A stretch of 64,000 nucleotides of DNA from Asterella californica (lineage: Eukaryota > Streptophyta > Marchantiopsida > Marchantiales > Aytoniaceae), in contig JAYKYS010000001.1 of the NCBI GenBank assembly GCA_036924285.1, positions 35,773,501 through 35,837,500 of the forward strand, given 5' to 3'. The notes under the pieces are model-generated. The model did no database searches, was not told the DNA's origin, and saw nothing but the letters and a program-made list of their open reading frames with translations. Position numbers and translations under genes: made by a program. Shown piece by piece: positions 12,714-27,083 of this stretch; position 1 is the first letter of the stretch, and every line of letters begins with the position of its first letter.

Positions 12714-12865
12714 GATTACAAATCAATATTTCTTAATTAGATACACATGAATGTTTAATGCTAATGTTTAGTCATCACAAGTTTTTACTTACGTGCATAT
12801 TCATCCAGAGGACTGTTATCTCCTTGCATGAATATTTTGAACTTATTTATACCGATACTTCGCGT

Positions 12866-12950
12866 TACTCTAGGTTACCAGGAGCTTTTTTTGTCAGGAT
12901 AAGAGAAAAGTTTTCTTTGTCAGAAAAGAGGTACTCTAGGTTACCAGGAG
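12866..12950. repeat. 19-bp direct repeat, 66 bp apart
   Basis: TACTCTAGGTTACCAGGAG occurs at 12866-12884 and 12932-12950. The intervening sequence carries short related GTCAG/AAAAG stretches, suggesting a partly decayed 66-bp tandem duplication. Confidence 0.75.
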
Positions 12951-15900
12951 TACTTGTACGCATACCCGGTTTAATCGCAAGCGAATCTGACACTTGTAGA
13001 ACATCTATAATTAAACGCGCGATAACAAAAAAGCAGCACTGTACAGTACCTCCGAGTTCCTTCAACGTCCTTACCTCGCGAGTTGCGTGTCGGGACGAGA
13101 TGCTCCTCCGCATGTTTGCGAGCTCAAGCTAACTTATCAGGCTCCGGATTCGTGTAAGAGCTCGCATATCTTCGTCCATCGAGTTGGTCGTATCATCACC
13201 AACAAAACCAAATAATCTACTTCTCCTTCTTTTCGAACTTCTACCGCTTCGTCTTGAATGTTGCCTTATTTTGTCTCTTTAGTAAGGTACAGAAGTTGAC
13301 AGGTCTCGAGACTGAGGGCCTTGGTGAGAATCAGTTATTACTGTAGAAGATCTCGCCATAGCATGCGTACAGATGAGGCCAAGTTGTCACCAGTCGGCAT
13401 TAATAACAAGCGTGAAAAGCCAAACATGGAATCGCGAAAGGTGGGAATTTGACTTTATCAGTAATCATCTGCCAGGCTTGTGATCATCATCGGGCCAATA
13501 ACCGGAAGCGTTACACGCAAATTCAGCGGATGTTCAGGGCACTTGAATGAACTCGCTTGAAGACGTTCGTCCCCGTTCGCCTTCTTCACGCAACGCTGCA
13601 GAGGAACTGGGAATCTAATAATAATCGAAGAAGAGCCCTCGGTGCATGTGCTTAGGCCAGGTTTCCATCCCATAGACACACGGGCTGAGGTTCCTGACTC
13701 TGGACCTGGCCAGCGTGCATTGGGCAAACGGAAAGGGATGCATAGTGCGCACCCCCGAGGTTTGGAACGGAACTGGGCCCCGTCCGTCCTGGCCACCACC
13801 TTGGGGGCGAGAGGAGCACCGCAAGTAGAAGAGATACCAGAGAGTAAAATGCGAGCGTGTTGTACGAATAGTTAAACCTGTCAGACATACCTAGTACGAA
13901 GTCGTAATTTATCCGATGCTGGAATCGTTTACGCGAGAGAGTTCGAAGGGTCGAGTCACTATCCGAGCCCAATTCCAAGGGCCCACCATACTCTTGTCTG
14001 GTTATGTGTAAGGGTTTGAAATTCGTGCCTTTCGGCTAGAGTTACGGTGCTTCCGCTTTTCAGTTCATGGAGAGAACCTGGGACTCACACGCAACACCAC
14101 CAAAGAAGTACTTTTGCAGTGGCGGGGAAGTCAATGAACGAACGAGTCTGGGTGCTTTTATCTATGTATCGGAAACCAGGTACTACAAGCTCTCTAAGGC
14201 TCAAGCCCAGGACTGACCGGCAACTCGCGGGTTGTAATTTTTACCGCACTCAAAGTGTGAGCTGAGTTTCAGCTAGATGAGTTACTGCAACAACAGTGTG
14301 TGTGGAGAACATACTCTTAATAGGGGAGCACATGGGAGTCATCATTGTTCATGTTATGCATTGTCGCAGGTATGTGCGCTTGATAAATGCCTTCCACGGA
14401 CCGCGCGGGTTTTCTGACTGCTTTCTGCCAGCCGAGGCCAAATCATCCGGGACACATGGATAGTATCATACATCTAACGCGAACACTAATTCACAAGGAC
14501 GGTCAAGGACCAAGAGAAAAGTCCGGCCAAGAAGAGAACCGTCACGCATCCCGCTCTCCTGCAACGCGAACGTTCTCGTACATGTGCCTTCTTTTAAATG
14601 GGAAACGCGGCCGGCGATTGTGGGGAGGTGGCTTGCAACGCCCTGCCATCGGGATCCAACTTTCATTCTTCATCGTACCCATATCAGTCTCGGACGGCAT
14701 GGCGGTTTTGGTCGGTGGGGATGCGGTCGGCTGATACCGTCATCTTCACAGTGGCGTCCGGTCTACCTCTCCTACTGTCACTACTACAATACTGCTAGTT
14801 CATACAAATGCAGTCTCGCAACCTCACCGCATGAACGGCTGGTTTTAACGTTTCAGCGCCCTCTTCCCAAGACCAGTGATGTCATGGTAAAGGAATAGAA
14901 CTTCAGTGAAAACCTTGTAAATGATTGAATCCGACCTAGAAATGAGAGCCGAAAATGAGAGTTACAAATACTCTCTTCCTATGTAGTAGAATCTCTTTCT
15001 TTTCAAAGCGAGTGCTAGTAGAAGATTCGGAGCTTACAGTAATGTGAAGAAAGACAACTCCGTACAAAGGGGTTCAGCTCTTTGGATTTTTGTTCTCCCG
15101 GTGAAGTTTGCGGTCGAGAATCAACCAAAGCCAACTAAGAAGCGTGTATACAGCATATTGAGCGTTTGCTGCCATGATATCTATGGAGTTTCTAGTAAAG
15201 TTCTTGTTACACAAGAGATCCATTTATCAGTTTATGGATTATGACTATTCGCCATGCTTCCAGTTTTCTAGCAGTTGAGAAGCTTCATACAAGAGTTTAA
15301 GAGCTTGTAGGTTAACCCGCTTGCTCACTGTCTTTCATTATCTGGTGGCCGCAAATTCCGCGGTAATCTACGACTGGGAAGTTGAAACCAAAGCTCTTGC
15401 TGAAGTGCTCTTCAGCTTCTGTAAACTGTTGGTGCTTTAACACTTTCCAGGTGGGTGGCAGCTCGATGTTGGTTCGGATAATAGGTGACTAATGGTATGG
15501 CCATATTTCTTAAAGGTTGTATGCCAGTAAGTCAAAGTTCATTTGAATATAGTACCTGGAACATGACCCCGAGAATGATAGAATCTCCACAAGTTATATC
15601 ACCCCGGACTTGCGTAAAATTGTCTGCACGAGAAGTCCTCCAGAATGCTCTTTTGATACTGTAGCACGTACAGTCCATTCGAGTGGATCCAGCCTCTTTG
15701 ACCAGTATTGCTTCTTAACAGTCTTGCCTCCCTTTGGTAGCAGATATGGTAGGGAACGAGTCGGAATTCGTCATGAACTTAAGAATGTTTGGAAACCAAA
15801 TACTCCATGATTCTCCCACGCATCGATCTGCACTGGTTTGCTGTGATTGCACATGTTCTTAACCAGATGGATTGATAATGTCGACACCACTCCAGTGTAT

Positions 15901-18257
15901 TTCGGCTAAATTCTTGTAGAAATTAAATATTCCCCTGAAAGTGAATCGTTTATCCGCAGCGGATAAGGTGGACACGACTCTGGCAGCTGTATTTGGAGAG
16001 TAATTTCAGCTCTACCCCGCCAACATAAAATGAATTTTATATGAACAGTGGCGTGGCATAAAGTATACAGTTTGTCTTGCGTGGACGATTGATTTCTGTC
16101 TACTCAATCGTTTGAAGAATGATTCCCTAAAGGACTACCTTGACTCGCACTTCGTCTACCTGATGTTACTGAAAGAGTCAATGTGTCAATTTCAAGAACG
16201 GGTGATGTCCTGGATGAAGTTAGACCATGGTTTTGTTAGATGACTGACTCCGTCGTTTTTCTTGTCTTCTGTGCATTTTTTGTCACCCGTTGTTGCCCTG
16301 CCTTTCCGTGTCCCTTACTAAAAGTTGCTGGAGTTTAAGCTAAACGTATGCAACTTCTTGGGTCATGTTTAGCCGCGTATTCTCTGTATATCTGAGAACC
16401 ATCGCTTGTTTCAGTTGTATAAATCACAGTGAAAACGCTGCGGAGTGGGTATGAGGTAAATGGTAGGTCGATGGTCGTGCCAGAACTACTGAGTAGACAA
16501 GGTGTCCTGGAATTGGTCACAATGTCAGGGCTAAAAGGAGTGGTCGTGTCCTTGTTCATCTAGCTGACCCCACCTGACCTTCTGAGAATAAACCTCAATT
16601 GAAAAAGGCATGTTAAAAATGACTTCTCTAGAAAATGTTAACTACGTGAAGAGAGAGAATGCAAATGCAGCAGGAGTTGTGGAACTGTACAAGTCAGAAA
16701 CTGTTGACTTTCTGACTTCCAGGCTCATTCAATGCGAATGGCCGGAAAGCTGCTGATTATGGACTCTTGCCAAGGTTGCATTCCCCATTGCCAAAAAGCT
16801 GCTCGCGAATGTGTTCCAACGGACCCCACTGGCACTCAAACTCGGTCACCGTGGCAGGATGTTCACTCAACATGGAATCTTCAATACGGGTGCAAGATCC
16901 TAGAACCGACCGCATCAGGAACTTGAACCCGTGCAGGACGGTGGGTATTTAGGCAGTCTTGTAGTGACCCTAAAATGCAACGATCATTCAGCCAAACGTC
17001 AGAGCTGTGGTAGCTAGATGGCAGATTACCGGGACGAAGACAGAAGGGGCCTTGTGCACTACGCTGCGGCTGTCTAAGATCAGAACGGCTGTAGGTCATC
17101 GTGCAGTTCCAGTGCAAGATAGATTTGCAAGGACTGCGAATTCCATGAGCATACAAACCATGAGTTCGCACCAGCGACAACGTTCCTGCTCGCAACTGGG
17201 GGCCAACCCCGAACACAAGCCTTAAATTCTGAAAGTTCAGCGTTCGCAGTCCACCTGTGATGTCAATGGGGTGTGGAACTGTCAACGTTACTGTTACCCT
17301 ATCTACGCCTGCAATTTGAGAGCAAAGCTTCTCATTACTCCATACTCGACTGTGGGTTGCAGTGAACATTGGGACTGGCCTGGATGACGGCCTGTGTTTG
17401 GGATTGGCCCCATGTTGAGAGTGGGGTGGCTCCTCCTCTCTAGATCCATCGACAATATTTTCAGATTTTTTGTCTAGGTATGAGATTTAAATCCGAAGGA
17501 GCATAGTTTGATAGAGGAATCCAAATCAGCTTTTTCCTGCTCATTCGTTTCGTGTCGAATATTATATACAGCCCATGAGCTGGTTCCTTAAGTATGCGGA
17601 CCTGTATAAGCTAAGTTTTTTATCTCGTTAGTGGCTAGCCGGGGTTGTCATGAGTAGCACAATGCCATGATTAACTTTTTGTCCTATACATCTGCAGCTA
17701 GGTAGTAGCATCGCCGCTGGGACTCTTGTCGCTGTGTCAATTCCTCCCGTTTTTGACCAGGAACTCTTTCAAACTACCTTGGACTGAATCGCGCGGTACC
17801 ATACATGCCAAGTGGTATGTACAGGTATTTCCGAGTTCTGCCATCACTGACCAGTTCCTCATTCCCACCTACAACTTCAGGTTTGTCATCTCTCTCGCTT
17901 AGTAGGAGTCCGAGACTGGGGCCGAGATGACGCTCCTTTTTGCAGCATCAGGCAATCGCATCCATCGTTGAGGTTCAAGTACGTAGGACTCCAAGTGGTC
18001 AAGACCGTCATGATCAGTTGCTGACCTTTTAACATTGCTCCTGCACGGCCTAACATATGATTACAGTGTTAAGTTCATGTACACGCCAATTGCGAGAGGA
18101 GTCGGACTGTTTTCCTTGTATGCAGAACCCGAACCAAGTGGACGAGAGTACTGAATCTTCCTGTGAGAGATCTGGAAGACGTTTTCCTTCGCGAAGGAAA
18201 ACTGTATCCGACAATCCGAATAATCATTCCTGTTTGAGCTTGAGGTGAAGCCTACAT

Positions 18258-18508
18258 CGATATCCCTGTTAAAATGCTGCATTTTGTTCGGTGCTTGATA
18301 TCCTATGATAAAATCTTGTAATAGTAATTAATGTCACACCGATATCCTAGTTAAAATGCTGCATTTTGTTCGGTGTTAGATATCTTATGATATCATCTTG
18401 TAATAGTACTTACTGTCACATCGATGTCCCTGTTAAAATGCTGCATTTTGTTCGGTGTTAGATATCTTATGATATCATCTTGTAATAGTACAAGTTTGCT
18501 TTCACATC
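18258..18508. repeat. Three-copy tandem repeat, 82-bp unit
   Basis: Copies start at 18258, 18340 and 18422, exactly 82 bp apart; the last copy is about 5 bp longer. Each begins CGAT(A/G)TCC and contains AAAATGCTGCATTTTGTTCG followed by TCTTGTAATAGTA. Within the unit, ATGCTGCAT and the GATATC(C/T)TATGATA segments are partly palindromic. No protein frame runs through it. Confidence 0.9.
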
Positions 18509-21500
18509 CGATAATTGCATTTACCATCCGTTGCCTGTAAATCATTAGATGTACATTTGCATGCGCATTATTAGTCTGTTCTTCAACACATTTAATATAA
18601 CGAGCAGTTTGCCCACGAACCATGGATCAGTCGTCATTCAAGCAAGAAAGATAGTCTATACGTTCGCGAGATGATCAGCCGAACTTCCAGCGTAGGCTCG
18701 GAATGCTGCGCTGTAAGTTATGCTGATCCACATCGCACCATCGTCGACGGTCCACCGCATATATAGCACCCTCGTCGAACGGATCGTCGACATCCGAACC
18801 TTAGCCGTTGTTGCATAGTGTTTCTCGGTGCTTTCTAGCTAAAGGAGTTCCGGTTGTGTTCACGTGAACCTGTAGGGATAACCTGTATCTAGCAGGGATA
18901 ATGATCTGCTGATTGAAGTCCTGGTGCCTCCCACGGCCAGCTACTAACCTTTGCCACGTTTGCGCGGTATGAAGGGTGTCTTTCAATTTTAGGTGCGTCA
19001 GAACAGTCTCTGGTACTGACTGAGAATTTGTTGATTATAAAGCAGGCAGGCGACAGTATAACGCTTTTCTGATTTGCGCAGATAATTTGATTTCCATGAG
19101 GACTTGAACTTTTCACTTCCCGTCATGTAACTCATGTAACGGTTTCAAACTTTCAATCAAGTAGTGAGCAGTATTATGTACCGGTTAATTTGCTTATACT
19201 GTGTACTCTTCACGGGCTAACCGAATCTGCAAGCATCAGCACTTTCGATTGTGGACATGTTGATCTGAAAGTACACTGTACTCTACAGGTCCAAAGGAAA
19301 TGATGTGTGCGTTACCGTAGCCAAATTTCTTCGTTCGAAGCTGGCTGCTGATATGAAGAATATGGTCCTTTCGAATAAAGTTAGTAGCCGAGATGGCTAG
19401 ACGTACACACTAGTTTTTGCTGTCTCAAATTCGAGTAGTCCAGATGTTGGTAAGCTTGTGACGTGTAAATCCATGAGTTATGAGTTAAATCTTACAATGG
19501 CACTACTCAGAAAAGCGTTGACTTCAACTTGGTTTAGCAGATACGGCCAACTTCGATGGATGTATATATCTTTGTGTTATGAGTTGCAAGAGCTGCTTTT
19601 TGTTCATGTTGTACTGTATGCCTGCAGTCGTTCAGTCGGAGTCAGGTATAGTATTATAGGGACGTCTCCAACAGATCATGACGGTTGCATTAGACCTAAA
19701 TGTCGTGTGGTGTCATGGCGTCTCAAGTTTGAAGGTGATTCCCATGGTGCATCCTGTACCACAGACGAATAGGCTAAGCTCAGAAGTTGGCAACTAGCTG
19801 TCCACCACAGGATTGTTGGGTATCAGTTGAACAGAATGCCGATAGCGAGTCGCTGTGCCGTCTCTGCGATTCATCTTTTGGTGCTACCCACTTTCACAAT
19901 TTTCTTTCATGCATACAAACAAAGCCGATGAAGCAGCAATTGCGCAAGGATACGTTCGAACGGTGGAAAGCATACGAGCCTTTTACACAGATTTGCAACA
20001 AAACGTTTCTGCTTCAGGTGCGCGGATACTACACTTAGAACTGTGTAGTATGTGCTACTCAGCTAGGAATTCACATATACGTGACTGAAAGTCCGGGGCA
20101 TGATATCCTGACTAGTCGTCCTCCATGGACAGCGTTGATAAAGACTGTTCTCTGCTTACTCCGTTGATTTTATGTCATGCGTTTTTATCTTAAGTTTTGT
20201 TCCTCCCACCTTTATAATTTGTTTTCCTTCATGCAAACAAACCTGATGACAGAAATTAATGACAAGTCAAAGTGGGATTAATTACGTCCGCAGACACCTC
20301 CTGATCTCTGATGAATATTTCTTGAAATCTGACTTTCACCGACAACTGAACTCTTCATGTGAGCAGTTCTTACCTGTGAATAAATTTAGCTTGACGTTGT
20401 ATACAACATGTATAGCACATGAGGAAGTTCATACAAACGAATAATCCAGGTCGGTTCCGGTACTTCAAGAGTCACGGTGGTGATAGAGGACAAATAAGAC
20501 TCGAACATGATCCCGTCGGACAAGCCTCGACCAAGCAATGTGAATTTGCTTGACTGGCACTTAATTCTGGTGCAACGTTACCGGCAAGCCCGATCATGGT
20601 TGGTATCAAACAGTAAATGGCGTTTTATCGTGTATACGTAAACCAAATAATCTGGCTTGCTTACATGGTTGTTTAGCGGTTTTGGCACGTGTTTCACTTG
20701 ATCTTTTATGCATGCCAATGTATACAAACTAGGGCTGTTGCATCACAGAACACAGAAGTCTTGAGTCAGTCTAATGTTTCCGTCCACAGACTTCTTTTGG
20801 GTCATGTCGAGCTTACTCGTGATCGTTCGTCTTTTAGATTGGCTGGTCTGAAATACACTTGGGCGTGCCAGTCAGACTCAGGCAATGTCGTGGTACCTGA
20901 GGTGAGAATTCCGGAATTCGGACTTGTGACTGAATAGGATGTGTTTCGCGAGGACTATTCAAAGCTGCTTGCAATCATTTCATGGCACTTCTTTTGAACG
21001 GGAAGCGGAGCAAACGCAGGAAGCGGAAGGAAGGAAAGTAGAATATAATGGAAAGGAGGAGAATCTGATAATGTTTGCAGCTACTGCCTTTTCAGATTGC
21101 AAGGACAGTGAGTAAGACATATAATAGATTAAGTGTTCTTGTTTCAGGTAGGTCTCTCTGGCAAAAGTCGGTTGTTCAATCAGCGTTGTCCAAACACAGA
21201 ATTCCAAAGCAGTAGTAGAGCTTCCGGATTAGATCTAGTCGGAAATGTTGAGCAACTTACTGTCTGGTTGGAAGTAGGATCACATGTATGCTCCCCTTGT
21301 ACAACCCTCTCTCTTGGTTGCATCACCATGCCAGTCAGTTCTTTGGATCTTGACGGTCATCATGGAAAGACCCCATTTTACCCAAAGCCGAGGTTCAGCA
21401 AGAGTCCTTATAGACCGTACTCAGCGGACGGTCGTATGGCACCCTGATAAATGCGATTTTGACAAACTGGCAACATGATACTGTGGAATACTCTTTACAA

Positions 21501-24500
21501 CAAGTTCTTTGGATATCAAGAACTCACTACATGTGATTATCGTCAGAGAATTTCAAAGTGATACAGTTAATTTCCACCAGCAGATCCAACGAAATTGACA
21601 CTAAGTCAGTCCTCGACCGGGAACATATTTTCCCGTCCTAGGGGAGGAACGAAGGTACGGACGGCGCAATAGACGGTCCCTAGTACTGCAGCAATGAATT
21701 TCAGGTGGTTTCACTAGGCTTGTAATTGCTACTACTAGGAAAATTAATGGCTTTATCTTTCTTGGTTTTCGTCTTTTCTTCTGACGCGCTAATTCGCCTT
21801 CCATCGATATCAGCCAGCTTTGTCTGTTAAGATTCACATTTCTAGTGAGTAGTTGACGTTTGAATAAGCACAACTTTAAGACAGATAAAGAAGAAAACAT
21901 TCAGACACATTAAGATCAACTCTATAGCTACCCTCCCTATCGACCACTTCACTGACAGAAGCTCAGCTCGACTTCCCCGGAGACCTGTCTGTCGATGAGA
22001 CCTCAAGAAATGGCTCACTTCTGTTCTGTCACACTTCAGGAATCAGGATCCGGAGATCCATTGGACTCGGACTCGGTTCAATGAGTCGTCTCCGCTTTAG
22101 TGGACATGAGCAGCGATGTTTCACTTGATGGGCCGCAAGAATTTATTTAATGACCATCCGAGGAATGGTACAATTTTCCAGTTCTTTAGTGATCAAAGAT
22201 ACAATTAGCTGGCAACCACTGGTGAAAGATGATGTTCTGCTCAGCATCTTCTTCAAGACGAGCAAAGAATTAGAAGTAGGAAGGGAGAATGATGGTTGCC
22301 TCTATAAACTGAGGGTTTCAGGTTTTAGTTGGAACAAATTAAAGACTATTCCAGTAGGGGTAAGGGACGGGTAGACGAGGGACGATCTACCTTTTGCCCG
22401 AGGATTAAGGTTTGTCCATGCCTGAAATGGATCATCAGAACTTTATCAGAAGCGAAGGAATGTTCCCCGCAAGCAAAGGTTTTGACTTTTGAAATCTCTT
22501 CTTGCTCAAGCGAGGAAGGTAAGTACGTCATGTCGAACATATCCTACCCCGGACCACCCTATTGTAGGATTTTGCGAACACTTGTGTTGATCAGTCGTTG
22601 TCGCCAGGACTTGGAAGAAACAGTTAAAAGTTGCTTTGTCGTGGATCGCCTCGTCACTAGGGACGATGCAACTGGTCTCGGTTTCTCTCAATGGGTGCGT
22701 ATTTGTCTTCGACTTTCAGCCTCTGAAGCAGGGCAGCACGAAGTTCTCATTCAGTTTAATGTGATTGATGCACTGTTCTAATCTTCTTGAGGAAGCTTAC
22801 AGTGCCGACATTTCCATAATCCACGCCTCCTTTTCTGCCTGCTGCTGGGAGTCGGAATATATCCTCAGCTCGTTCTCTTGTTGCCCACATGCTTGCTTTT
22901 AGGCGACAGCCCGATCTGAATCGGGCTCGGAATTCGCGCAAACTCGATCAACGGAACTAGCCGCTGGAATCATAGGTCGTATTTTCACACTCATTCGCTC
23001 ATTGATGCTACTTCTTCTCAGTAAATTTCAGTTACTCCACCTTCTACTCTTCTGGTTGCACAGCATGCATCGCACGGCGGCTTGGCCATTTCTTCCTTTG
23101 CCTTTTCTTCACTGTGACGGTAAGGTTAATCTGAATGAATGAATAGATGAGAGGCATAAAGTGAATCAAGGGGCGAGCAATTACATTTTACAGTCCTGAG
23201 GTAGGTAACGATTCGTCTCTTACCGTGGGATGTTATATCTGTTTAGGGACGGGGCCGCGGAAGACTGCGGAGCGAAATGCAAGTGGACTCAAGCGCACTT
23301 GAATTTGACACATATGCACGACACCTGCTTGTTGCAAGTGGGCTGTTCGGGGATGTTTAAGTATGACTAGTTTGGACGACCGACCAGTACTGCTCTGGTT
23401 TTCTGACCACCTACACGTGCAGAACATCTTCACCAGGCAGGCAAGTTATCGGCTGTGTGTGTTGGTATGTCTGCGCATTCGTTCATATGGCACTATATCT
23501 ACTTATTTAATTCTTGTTAATGACTTTACCAGTTCTTATCTACATCAGCAGAATCAGCAGAATTCTTCATGTCACGTCATATCGCACGCAACAGCTGGAT
23601 CCTAAAATATCACATCCTTCTCCATTGTTCGGGCTCTCGTTAGAAACATAACTGTCGTGTAGAAGCGAGGAAAAGCAGTATAGGCCTGCTTACTGAGGAA
23701 AATTAATGTGATTTGGTCGTGCAGGAAGGAGACCTTGGGACTTAAGCTTTCATGTTCTGGAAGGTTGAAGAATTTTCTGTCTGCGTGCCTTGGTCACGGT
23801 TTGCTCTGGATCTGGTTGGCCAGGTCTGAAAAGAAACTTGTACGACTCCTAGCTTTGCGTTTCACTAAGAGATGAAAGACTTTACAACTTGGATCCGAAA
23901 AGAACGAGGTCACTTAATGATGATGCGCGCATGGCCTATTGGTTGTGTGGGACCTTGCGTATCATCACCTTCCTGTTCATTATCAGCCCACGCCGCGCCA
24001 TGCAAGCGAAGAGAACAGCGTGTATATGTGGGACACAGAGGCGCGTAGCGGAAGGAAAGGAAGGTATACGGTATCTGCTAGATCTACCCTTTTAGGTCTC
24101 ATTCTCAGAAATCCCCATATGTATGAAGGACACAGAGAGACCAACACTTGACCGAAAGACCGGTTAACTGTGACTGTAACTCGTCATCCCTCCATCGACC
24201 AAAAATTGCGAATGCATATGATCCAGCACACACCGCTCTGTGTGGTGTTCACCGCCTCCACTTTCTCGGTAAGGGCTCAAACATTCATCTTGCAAGTTCC
24301 CAGTCGATGACTCGCGTGGTCGAATGATATCACATGCATCCTTCTGGGATAGTGCTTGTGTTGGTTAATGATCCAGCACCCACCGAGATTCATATGCATG
24401 TGCGGCTGTTGGAGACGTTTCACCATTCACTGCAAACTGACACCACATCGAAGCCCATTAAACTGAGCAGAGCAAAGTAGAACTGAAGTAAACTGATTTT

Positions 24501-24892
24501 AAATACTTGCTTCTCCAAAAGCCCCTATGCAGATCTTTCCTCAACTAGGAAATTCTTCCCGTCCCTGTTTCCGGCAAATCATAACGTATTCTGGATCATA
24601 CCATGCAGGTTTCCGATCACTGCTCACAACAACGGAAATTAGTAGCCGTCAGTTGGGAAAAATCACCTCTCAACTTAATTGCCCTTGTCGGCTTTACCTG
24701 ACTGATGTGCTTGTCGTCGTTTGATCCACAGCAGCCAAACCGCACGGAGCATGGAGGCCGGCTAACCAAACCTCTACAGATTTGGAAAGGTTCGGAAAAT
24801 ACGTTTTGTTGTTTGTTATTTGTTTGCATAGGGCGATGCAGCCTCAGGGCTAGGACTCCAAGAAAAATCACGAGTATACAAAGATTATATTA
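18509..24892. other. No gene recognised
   Basis: There are many short frames on both strands with no recognisable domain. A few acceptor-like TTTCAGGT stretches (for example near 21145 and 22317) hint at possible intron-exon structure, but I cannot chain them into a coding sequence. A diverged block containing CATGCA(T/A)ACAAACAAA recurs near 19910 and 20230. No RNA gene was found. Confidence 0.35.
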
Positions 24893-24956
24893 ATTATGAC
24901 AAGAGCAAGGTGATGGACATCAGTGATGTTGTCCATCACCTTGCTCTTGTCATAAT
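24893..24956. repeat. Perfect 27-bp hairpin with 10-base loop
   Basis: Arm 24893-24919 is repeated exactly in inverted orientation at 24930-24956; the loop is TCAGTGATGT. Pairing stops abruptly outside the arms. It could be a foldback element, a very young small-RNA hairpin precursor, or the product of template switching during replication or repair. The perfect arms imply a recent origin or selection for structure. Confidence 0.9.
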
Positions 24957-27083
24957 CAAATTTTATAATAAATATGTCTTTAGAAGGTTTATGGAGTTAG
25001 TCTTTTACATATACTCAGTGTATTTTATGACTTTAAAATAAAGATATATAGTATAGTTAGTTCTAGGATTAGTTGGTTCTGAGAAGTGATTGCAACTTCA
25101 TCTGAGAAAGTTATGTATATTATAGGGAGGGAAGATCTTCTCAAGGCTTGGCCAAACAAGGGTGAATAATTTCGAAACTAGTAAATGAAAAGATTAAAAG
25201 TGGAAATAAGGTTGAAACTAATGTAGTTTACCACGTTTTGGAACGTAGAATCTATTGGGAAAATCGACATTTGATTCGATGTGAGAGTGCATTGGATGAA
25301 GGTACATTTGGGAAGTACATTTGGAACACTTATTTCAAGATCGATAGAAGAATTTGTGTGCATCGATAATCTTCATATTCCCGGTAAGTCTGTTACCGTG
25401 AGCCTCTGCTTTCTTTGCTTTTCTTTGAGGTAAGAAGCAAACACCACGTCAGCTGCCGTCCGCTTTTAATCGTCTCGCCTCGTCTCAAAAGAGCACGTCA
25501 AGTGAACTGCTCAATAGTCAACGATCCGACCTTCAACAAGTGCAGTCATGCCACCTAATAAGATTAAACTGCCAAGCGGCACTCTCGGGCAACACGCAAA
25601 GCTTCATCCTCAGTAACGGACATGGCCCCTGCAGACACGCCAGGCCTTTCTTTCACTCAGTTCTGTAATATACTGCTTTGGTAATGTCTTAATATGAATT
25701 TTGTTATCTTTTTTAACTGAAATGCTGCGGTACGCAAAGGCTTTATTGATAGAAAATGAGAAATAATACAGGGTACCAAAATCGGAATAGCGACATCCAA
25801 CGACTAGCTAGTCACATAGCCAAATTTTATAGATTTTGGACAAGGACCTGGAGAAGTCCACAAAGAGAGAAGCACTTCGTGGCCTGTTCAACTAAAAGTA
25901 AAAAACAAGCCCAGTCGAACTAACACCAAACGGACATCCAACTAGTCATACTAGTAGAGCGGATGTCTCAAACAACAAGCTGGTAAGACCAAAATCGAAC
26001 AGAAACCACACAGAAATATGCAAAAGTCCAGAACCTAATACCAACCAAGTATGGCATGTAGAGCAGCGAACCTGTGATAAGACCTGAACTATCGTATTAA
26101 CACTGCACTTGGAAGTGTTCAAAGTAATAAACGTATAAAGAGAAACCAAACCAAAATATATACTAGGAGTTTGAGCCATAGACAGTCAGACAGTCGGTCT
26201 AGTAGATAGAGCATGTATGAAGATTGTGACTAAGACGTCAAGCCAAAAAGAGCCTGATCACCGTATGTTTCAATATGATTGAAACAGTCCCATTGCTTTT
26301 ACCAATGTTAGATGTGTCGTGTCATCTGAAGAAGAAGTTGAGTAGAGTGGTTTTGAGAGTCTTGTCGCGCAATGTTCGTAATATGCAACTAGTGAGAACA
26401 AGACTCCAACACTTAGCTGCTGTGCATGATAGGATCTTGAAATATAAGAATGCACGGTGTAATCAGACGAAGATTAATCGTGCACTAGAGATCTGCCAAG
26501 ATGGAGATAGTGAGAGAGCACCACTAGTGGATTTGACTAAAGATCACTCAAGCATTCCAGATCTGTTTCTCTGTGTTTCAATTTTTCTCAGAACACACAT
26601 TACGATATGTCTCTTCATGAACCGTCTTAACCAGTGCATAACCTGCATAGATCTGAACCCAATGACGCCTTGCGTGCTTGCATTAGACTTCTCAATCTCT
26701 CAAACCGTCTTTCAAAAAATCACAAATACAAGCTAGTCCTTTAAGCTGCTCCTTTACAATAGTTCATAGTACATGAGTTTTGTCCAAATAATGACCAAAC
26801 AACTCCTTTGCATCTTTAGTATAGTGTCAAGAACCACAAATACTCTGTCAGCATCAATAAGCTAGAGTCTAGTTTGATTTTCTAATCTTTCGAATCTGAT
26901 AACGTCACCATTAAACGCTCAAATGAAACAAATGAAGTGGCTTTGAGAACTTAACAATTAGCTCTACCACTTGGTGCAATGAAAGTTGAGATCCGAAATA
27001 GATCAAAAAGTTGTTATTTCTCTCCATGAACGTCTTTGGAGCAAAAGTATAGAATCCAAAATATGATTTTCAACTAGAAGTCG
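24957..27083. other. No gene recognised
   Basis: The segment is AT-rich. A plus-strand frame at 26275-26736 is open for 153 codons and rich in basic residues at first, but I see no domain and a minus-strand frame overlaps its start. The polarity and origin of this stretch are unclear. Confidence 0.35.

Larger units (their letters stand above)
11341..18257. other. No gene recognised; short direct repeats only
   Basis: G+C content is higher from about 13 kb than in the first 6 kb, but no frame has a recognisable domain, and the longer frames overlap each other on both strands. If a host gene lies here it must have short or fast-evolving exons that I cannot identify. Two short direct repeats are visible and listed separately. 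Confidence 0.4.

Noticed and set aside
16900..16945. TTCAAGTTCC-like T-loop on the minus strand suggesting a tRNA
   Set aside because: The flanking bases do not form the T stem, and no acceptor or anticodon arm can be drawn.
16881..17369. 162-codon minus-strand ORF in the gene-poor region
   Set aside because: It has no domain and mixed composition, and it overlaps several plus-strand frames of similar length. That is as expected by chance in this more G+C-rich stretch.
18258..18508. CRISPR-like array
   Set aside because: The units are contiguous 82-bp tandem copies with no unique spacers, and the sequence is eukaryotic.
13000..25000. A multi-exon host gene
   Set aside because: Occasional acceptor-like TTTCAG sites exist, but no frame carries a recognisable domain and no consistent exon chain could be built by eye. 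Transcript evidence would be needed.
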